Shown: positions 58,937-64,000 of the stretch, piece after piece
How positions within the stretch are numbered: position 1 is the stretch's first letter
How the letters are laid out: every line of letters begins with the position of its first letter
Origin: Okapia johnstoni
Lineage: Eukaryota > Chordata > Mammalia > Artiodactyla > Giraffidae
Assembly: GCA_024291935.2 (NCBI GenBank)
Contig: CM044315.1
Coordinates: 78,908,385-78,972,384 of the forward strand
DNA length: 64,000 nt
Direction of reading: 5' to 3'
Program-made: the position numbers and the translations under genes
Notes under the pieces: model-generated
Database searches by the model: none
What the model saw: the letters and a program-made list of their open reading frames with translations, nothing else
Told to the model about the DNA's origin: nothing

Positions 58937-59050
58937 GTAGCCATTCCCTTCTTGAGGGAATCTTCCTCACCCAGGGATCAAACCTGGGTCTCCTGCATTG
59001 CAGGTGGATCATTTCCATCTGAGCCACCAGGGAAGCCCAACTTTTTCAAA
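58937..59050 (-). mobile_element. Bov-tA SINE, right part
   Basis: 'acccagggatcaaacctggg', 'tctcctgcattgcaggtgga' and 'gagccaccagggaagccc': the tRNA-like head in antisense, finishing the SINE split by the L1. Confidence 0.93.
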
Positions 59051-59800
59051 CCCCAAGTTAATATGGTTTGGAATTGTGATATTAGAACTATATTACAGTC
59101 CACTCCAGATTACTATTATGTAAATTTTCTACCTTGTGGTTTATATATAGGCTTATTTCTTTCCTCATATAGGCAGCATGCTTCTTGGCCACTTTTAACC
59201 TGTCATGGAGCTGGTATACTGAAGAAATCTCACTCATTTTAATATTAGCTTTAGCATTATATTATCATATGCTAAATTTCTCTGATACTTTTCATAATCC
59301 CATGTAGCCAACTGATTAATTTTTGGTTCTCAGTATTGAGAAAAATTGTTCTCCCTTTTAGAATATATAATGTGATATGCCTTAAATTGATATTCAGTAA
59401 ATGCTTATTGAATGAATGAGCAAACTGTTATATAATTTAAAAATATTTAGATAGTATTAAAATCTCTCTTTATTGATTTATATGTAGTGGGAGCCTAGGA
59501 AATATACTGGCAAAATGTAATTTCTGCATGTTTTTGATTTTTAAAACATTATATAGATTTAAAAATACCAATGAAGCTTATTAACTAGTTTCTGATTCTT
59601 TTCATTGGATATTTGGTCACTTGTTTTGTATAAAGCTCAGTAAATAACTGTTTAATTACTTTGGGTGGAAATCACTCCAAAATACTTTGCATTTTCCTAC
59701 CTTAGACTATAAACCCAAGTTTATAAGACACCAAAGCCTATGCTTCTAAGAACTATCTTTAGGTAGGTGGGAGGTTGTAAACTGAGTGAGTACTTGACCC
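59051..59800. other. unassigned intronic sequence; L2-like tail near 59385-59425
   Basis: 'ttcagtaaatgcttattgaa' with tgaatgagc resembles an ancient-repeat tail. The rest is AT-rich and unassigned. Confidence 0.35.
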
Positions 59801-59804
59801 TAAG

Positions 59805-59895
59805 AAATTCTCTGAGACCTGATATAGCTGATTCACTTTGTTGTACAGCAGAAACTAACACAACATTGTAAAGCAATTATACTCCAAAAAAATTA
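59805..59895 (+). mobile_element. L1 3' end fragment
   Basis: 'tgttgtacagcagaaactaa' followed by cacaacattgtaaagcaatt and an A-rich end. Confidence 0.85.
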
Positions 59896-59954
59896 GTAAA
59901 TTTTATTGAATGTAAATTTTGCCTCAGAAATTGGTTTTAAAGGAAAGAATGGTA

Positions 59955-60125
59955 GGTTCCAATCGTTAGTTTCACATTAAAATCGCTGGGGAGATTTTAA
60001 AGAAAGTGCCAAGGACTCACTCTAAATTAATTAAAAATCTGTTGAGAATGAGGATTGATCCTCAGAATTTTTAAAGAGCTCCTAGATGCTTTATGTGCAG
60101 CCAGGGTTGAAAGACACTGTTCTAG
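59955..60125 (+). repeat. MER5A-like hAT-Charlie element
   Basis: 'aaaatcgctggggagatttt', 'aaagagctcctagatgcttt' and 'gcagccagggttgaaagaca' with ctgttctag match the terminal parts of MER5A-type elements. Confidence 0.6.
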
Positions 60126-61324
60126 AAAAATGATCACCTTTATTAATATTTTCATTGTTTTTAAACTTACTGTAGACAATCAAAACACTATGTAATATTT
60201 ATATTTATTACACAAATGCTTTGGACTATGTCAACTTTCTTTTCTATTTCAGCCTGTTTTCTTCTGTCTATCTTTAGGTTTATTAATGGATCTCAAGGAA
60301 AATTATTCTCTTACCACTTAAAAAATGTGTGTCCGTATTTTGGAAAGGTCCTATGCAAAATCATATAAATTCTTGCCATCAAAAGACACTTGTATAAATG
60401 TAACACCAGCATATAATTTTATTCATGTTTGTTCACTCCTTCACTCATTTATAAAACTTACATTTAACACTCTAAAGTACTCAGTACAAAATAGAACATA
60501 AATTCTGTATTTAAGGAGTGTATAGTTTAGTATAGGATACACGTTAAATTAGCATTTTGCACAATGTCCTCTAATAATAGAGGTAGTTACTGTGGAGGTA
60601 AAGAGTAGAAAGTGATTAACTAGAGAAATGGGGCTAGCTGGATAAATTACTCTATTTTAATATAACTTCAATTATAAAAATATTAAAATTATATTTAATA
60701 GTACAATAAAGATTGAAAACATTATTTATTGCTTACAGGTTAGATTGACCCTTCATGAAGTTCTTTCTGTATTAACGTTTCTCTGCCCTATAGTACTCTA
60801 GTTCATAGTTGACTCAAAGAGGTGACGTTAGCAGGCAGGAAGATGACAGAAATATTCCCAGATTTTTTTTCCCCTCAGTATAAATTTTACAGATTTCTGT
60901 CTTTAGAATAACTTTATTATATCTTCATAGGATCTTTTAAAAAATTATTGCTTTTTTAAGGTACAAATATATGTTAGAGCTAATCAGTAAAATAGATTTT
61001 GGTCTATCCATCCATTCATTATCCTGAATTCTCTAATCAGCGGGAAAGTGGATTATGCCTTTAAAAGCACCAGGAGATAATTACATTTCTTCCCTACTCA
61101 TTCATGGTCTTATTAAATGGAAGCTGGTAGCATTAATACATTCAGGAAAAGTCATCCTGTTTTTATTTTGCTTAAATCTATCAATACCTGGTAAACTGAC
61201 AGGACTATCAAGAATCACCAACATACACTGATGTTAGTGCTATAAAACCCTTCCCCATATTATGGTTCCCGCTTGTGAAAAAATAATTTTGCTGATCTTT
61301 TCTCTCATTCAGTATTACATTATT
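60126..61324. other. unassigned AT-rich intronic sequence
   Basis: A weak MIR/L2-like motif lies at 60425-60480 (cactcatttataaaacttac). Otherwise nothing recognised. Confidence 0.35.
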
Positions 61325-61545
61325 CTTTTTATTTTTAATTAAAGTATAGTTGATTTACATTTTTATATTAGTTTCAGGTATACAACATAGTGATTCAGTT
61401 TTCTATAGATTAAATTCTCAATATTATTGTACTGTTTACTGGTATGTATATTTGCATGTTCTATCATATATATTATCACATATATGCAGAGACCATACAG
61501 CAGGTAGCCTCAGAATTCTGGCTCCTCACTACATCTCAGTTTCTC
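61325..61545 (-). mobile_element. L1 3' end, antisense
   Basis: 'taattaaagtatagttgatt', 'tagtttcaggtatacaacat' and 'gattcagttttctatagatt' with a degraded continuation. Confidence 0.75.
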
Positions 61546-61548
61546 CAA

Positions 61549-61690
61549 CCGTGGTGGTGGTGGTACATGCTCAATCTTGTCCGACTCTTTGTGACCCCAT
61601 GGACTGTAGCCCATTAGGCTCCTCTGTCCTTGGGATTTCTCCAGCAAGAATACTGCAGTGGGTTACCAGTTCCTCCTCTAGGACCAACAG
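61549..61690 (-). mobile_element. BovA-type SINE with (gtg)n start
   Basis: 'gtggtggtggtggtacatgc' then 'tgtccgactctttgtgaccc', 'gactgtagcccattaggctc' and 'caagaatactgcagtgggtt'. Confidence 0.85.
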
Positions 61691-61785
61691 ATGTTTTGAG
61701 GATAAATCAATATGTTAAGTATTTAGAACAGAGCCTAACTCCTATTAGGTATTATGTAAATATTCATTCACTATTATTATTGTAC
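61691..61785 (+). repeat. MIR SINE 3' part
   Basis: 'tgttttgaggataaatcaat', 'agtatttagaacagagccta' and 'aaatattcattcactattat'. Confidence 0.6.
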
Positions 61786-61799
61786 CAAAATTGTTGAGG

Positions 61800-62160
61800 T
61801 ATTCCATGTTTGTTACCTTTCCTTTAACCTTCGTGCCACCTATGAAGCCTTTTCAATCTCACTTCTGCTTTCACTCACTATGTTAAAATTGATCTCTTAA
61901 AGTTTACCAGTGACCTCATGATTGCCAGACATAGTATCCTTTTTCCGGTTCTCATCCTTTATGACCTCTATATAGAATTTTCTATAGTCTTTTAAAATGC
62001 TTTTTCCTAGATTTTTGTTTTACTTCACCATTCTGGTTTTCTTTCTACCTTTCTTCTTTATTCTCTTACTCCACAAAATTAGGATTACCATCTTGCCCCA
62101 AGTTTTCTAATTAACCAATCTTGTTTATTTCTATATCTTCAATTACTATTTTATGAACAT
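61800..62160 (+). repeat. L2 LINE internal fragment
   Basis: 'aagtttaccagtgacctcat' followed by gattgccagacatag, then 'cattctggttttctttctac', matches L2 ORF2-side sequence order in sense. Confidence 0.5.
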
Positions 62161-62557
62161 AAGTTAGAAAACTGAGCACCGAAGAATTGATGCTTTTGAA
62201 TTGTGGTGCTGGAGAAGACTCTGAAGAGTCCCTTGGACTGCAAGGAGATCAAACCTGTCAATCCTAAAGGAAATCAACCCTGAATACCATTGGAAGGACT
62301 GATGCTGAAACTGAAGCTCCAATACTTTGGTTAACTGATATGAAGAGCCAACTCATTGCAAAAGACCCTGTTGCTGGGAAAGGTTGAAGGCAAAAGGAGA
62401 AGAGAGCAGCAGAGGATAAGATGGTTAGATAGCATCACTGACTCAATGGATATGAATTTGAGCAAACTCCAGGAGACAGAGGACAGAAGAGCCTGGTATT
62501 CTGCAGTCCATGAGGTCTCAGAGTCAGACATGATTTATCGATTGAATAACAAGTTAG
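62161..62557 (+). mobile_element. BovB LINE 3' end, older
   Basis: 'gaagaattgatgcttttgaa' to 'gagtcagacatgatttatcg'. Flanked by ataagttag (about 62159) and acaagttag (about 62549). Deletions and stops. Confidence 0.9.
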
Positions 62558-62948
62558 CATCATATAATGTAGCGGTCTCAAATTTGTTTTAAGCCACTCA
62601 ACTTATTTTCAAATGAGATCTTAGATGATATTCCAGTTTTTGCAGCAGGAAAATTTGAGCTGTTTTGGGAATTGAGATAGGGTCCAGAACTCAGTCAGGT
62701 TGGCCAGCTTTTTCCTTTTGATCCCTGAAGTACTTCCAAATAATCTTGGGATTTGTAGTCAGGAGATCTGCCTGAAATTTCTCATCTATAAAAGTATCAG
62801 AATTTTTGTGAGATTCTAAATAAACTAATATACATGAAAATACTTTATTACAAATAATTTGACTATTAAGTCTGCATCATTATTTCTCCCTCTTGAATTC
62901 AAGATCAGCTTGTATATTTGCCCACTGGATATTCCTAAATGGATACCC
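62558..62948. other. unassigned intronic sequence
   Basis: Nothing recognised. Confidence 0.25.
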
Positions 62949-63224
62949 TACTGCTACTGCTAAGTCGCTTTAGTTGTGTCCGACTCTGTGCGACCCCATA
63001 GACGGCAGCCCACTAGGCTCCGCCGTCCCTGGGATTCTCCAGGCAAGAATACTGGAGTGGGTTGCCATTTCCTTCTCCAGTGCATGAAAGGGAAAAGTGG
63101 AAGTGAAGTCGCTCAGTCGTGTCTGACTCTTAGCGACCCCATGGACTGTAGCCTACCAGGCTCCTCCATCCATAGGATTTTCCAGGCAAGAGTACTGGAG
63201 TGGGGTGCCATTGCCTTCTCCACT
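62949..63224 (-). mobile_element. BOV-A2 SINE, antisense
   Basis: Tail complement ctactgctactgctaagtcg, two BovA units joined by 'gtgcatgaaagggaaaagtg', ends 'tggggtgccattgccttctc'. Confidence 0.94.
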
Positions 63225-63850
63225 CAAAATCAACGTGTCTGATAAGGGATTAATGTCCAGAATATGTAAAGAACTGTTAGAACTCAACAACAAAAAGCAA
63301 ACAACCTGACTGAAAAATGGGCAAAGGACTTCAATAAACACTTCTTCAGAGAAGGTATGCAAATGACCAATAAGCACATAAAAAGATGCTCAGCATCACT
63401 AATCATTAGGAAAATGCAAAAAACCACAATGGGCCATCACTTTATATCCATTAGGATGCCTATTATAAAGAGAAAAAAACAACAGAAAATAACAAGTGTT
63501 GGTGAGGATATGGAGAAATTGGAAACTTGTGCATCACCAATGGGAGTATAAAATGGTACAGCTTCTGTGGAAAATGATATGTTAGTTCTTCAGAAAACTG
63601 AACATAAAATTATTGGATCCAGCAATTCCACTTCTGGGTATATAACCAAAAGAATTGAAAACAGAAGCTCTAATGGATGTTCCCCTTATGGCAGCAGTAG
63701 TCACAGTTGACAAAAGGTATAAGCAACTCAGGTGTCCAACAACAGATGAATGGGTAAACAAAATTTGGTATAAACATACAGCTTGCTATTATTCAGCCTT
63801 AACAAGGAAGAAAATTCTGATGAATGCTACATGGTTGAACCTTGAAGATA
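63225..63850 (+). mobile_element. older L1 ORF2 C-terminal fragment
   Basis: 'aaaaatgggcaaaggacttc', 'aagatgctcagcatcactaa', 'ccagcaattccacttctggg' and 'acagatgaatgggtaaacaa'. Diverged, stops present. Confidence 0.88.
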
Positions 63851-64000
63851 CTGTTGTTCATTTGCTAAGTCACGTCCGACTCTTTGCAACCCCATGGATT
63901 GCGGCATGCCAGGCTTCTCTGACCTTCACTATCTCCTGGAGTTTCCTCAAACTCCGGTCCCTTGAGTCAGTGATGCCATCCCACCATCTCATCCTCTGTC
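63851..64000 (-). mobile_element. BovB LINE 3' end, cut by window edge
   Basis: 'gttgttcatttgctaagtca', 'ccccatggattgcggcatgc' and 'gatgccatcccaccatctca'. It continues past the window. Confidence 0.88.

Overview
The window looks like nuclear DNA from a pecoran ruminant (cattle, sheep, goat or deer type). The evidence is the repeat content: about sixteen BovB (RTE-clade) LINE segments, Bov-tA and BOV-A2 SINEs, CHR-2-type tRNA-derived SINEs, ruminant L1 3' ends, and older mammalian MIR, L2, MER20/MER5A-like, MLT1, ERVL-like and MER2-like relics. The species cannot be fixed from sequence alone. No bacterial, organellar, CRISPR or operon-like content was seen.

The only protein-coding gene I can support is ZSWIM5, on the + strand. 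Its first coding exon runs from the ATG at 48227 to a phase-1 splice donor at 48821/48822, inside a CpG island at about 47450-48850. The exon encodes the N-terminal 198 residues. The SWIM zinc finger and the rest of the protein lie in exons beyond the window, so 48822-64000 is the start of a long intron 1.

Positions 1 to about 47250 are upstream intergenic DNA, dominated by transposons, many nested. The most layered stretch is about 29640-34460. There an old LTR-like repeat was split by CHR-2 and Bov-tA SINEs and by a sense BovB; that BovB was split by an antisense BovB, which itself carries a BOV-A2. At 4930-7789 one BovB is inserted in opposite orientation inside another, giving long inverted repeats. 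ERVL-like pol fossils lie at about 17800-19000 (minus) and 34470-38470 (plus).

The CpG island and roughly the first 4 kb of intron 1 (48850-53150) are strikingly poor in young repeats, with only two CHR-2 SINEs. Further into the intron come L1 fragments (53150-54150, a younger one at 57373-58923, and 63225-63850), an MLT1 LTR, and BovB copies near 62.2 kb and at the window end.

I found no credible new biological system. The points worth attention are the nested insertions dated by target-site duplications, a twin-primed (5'-inverted) L1, a block with an ancient MER2-like segment lodged inside a younger BovB, repeated SINE insertion at one target, and the unusually open frame through ZSWIM5 exon 1 and its flanks. 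Nearly all long ORFs elsewhere are BovB or L1 coding debris or their antisense shadows.
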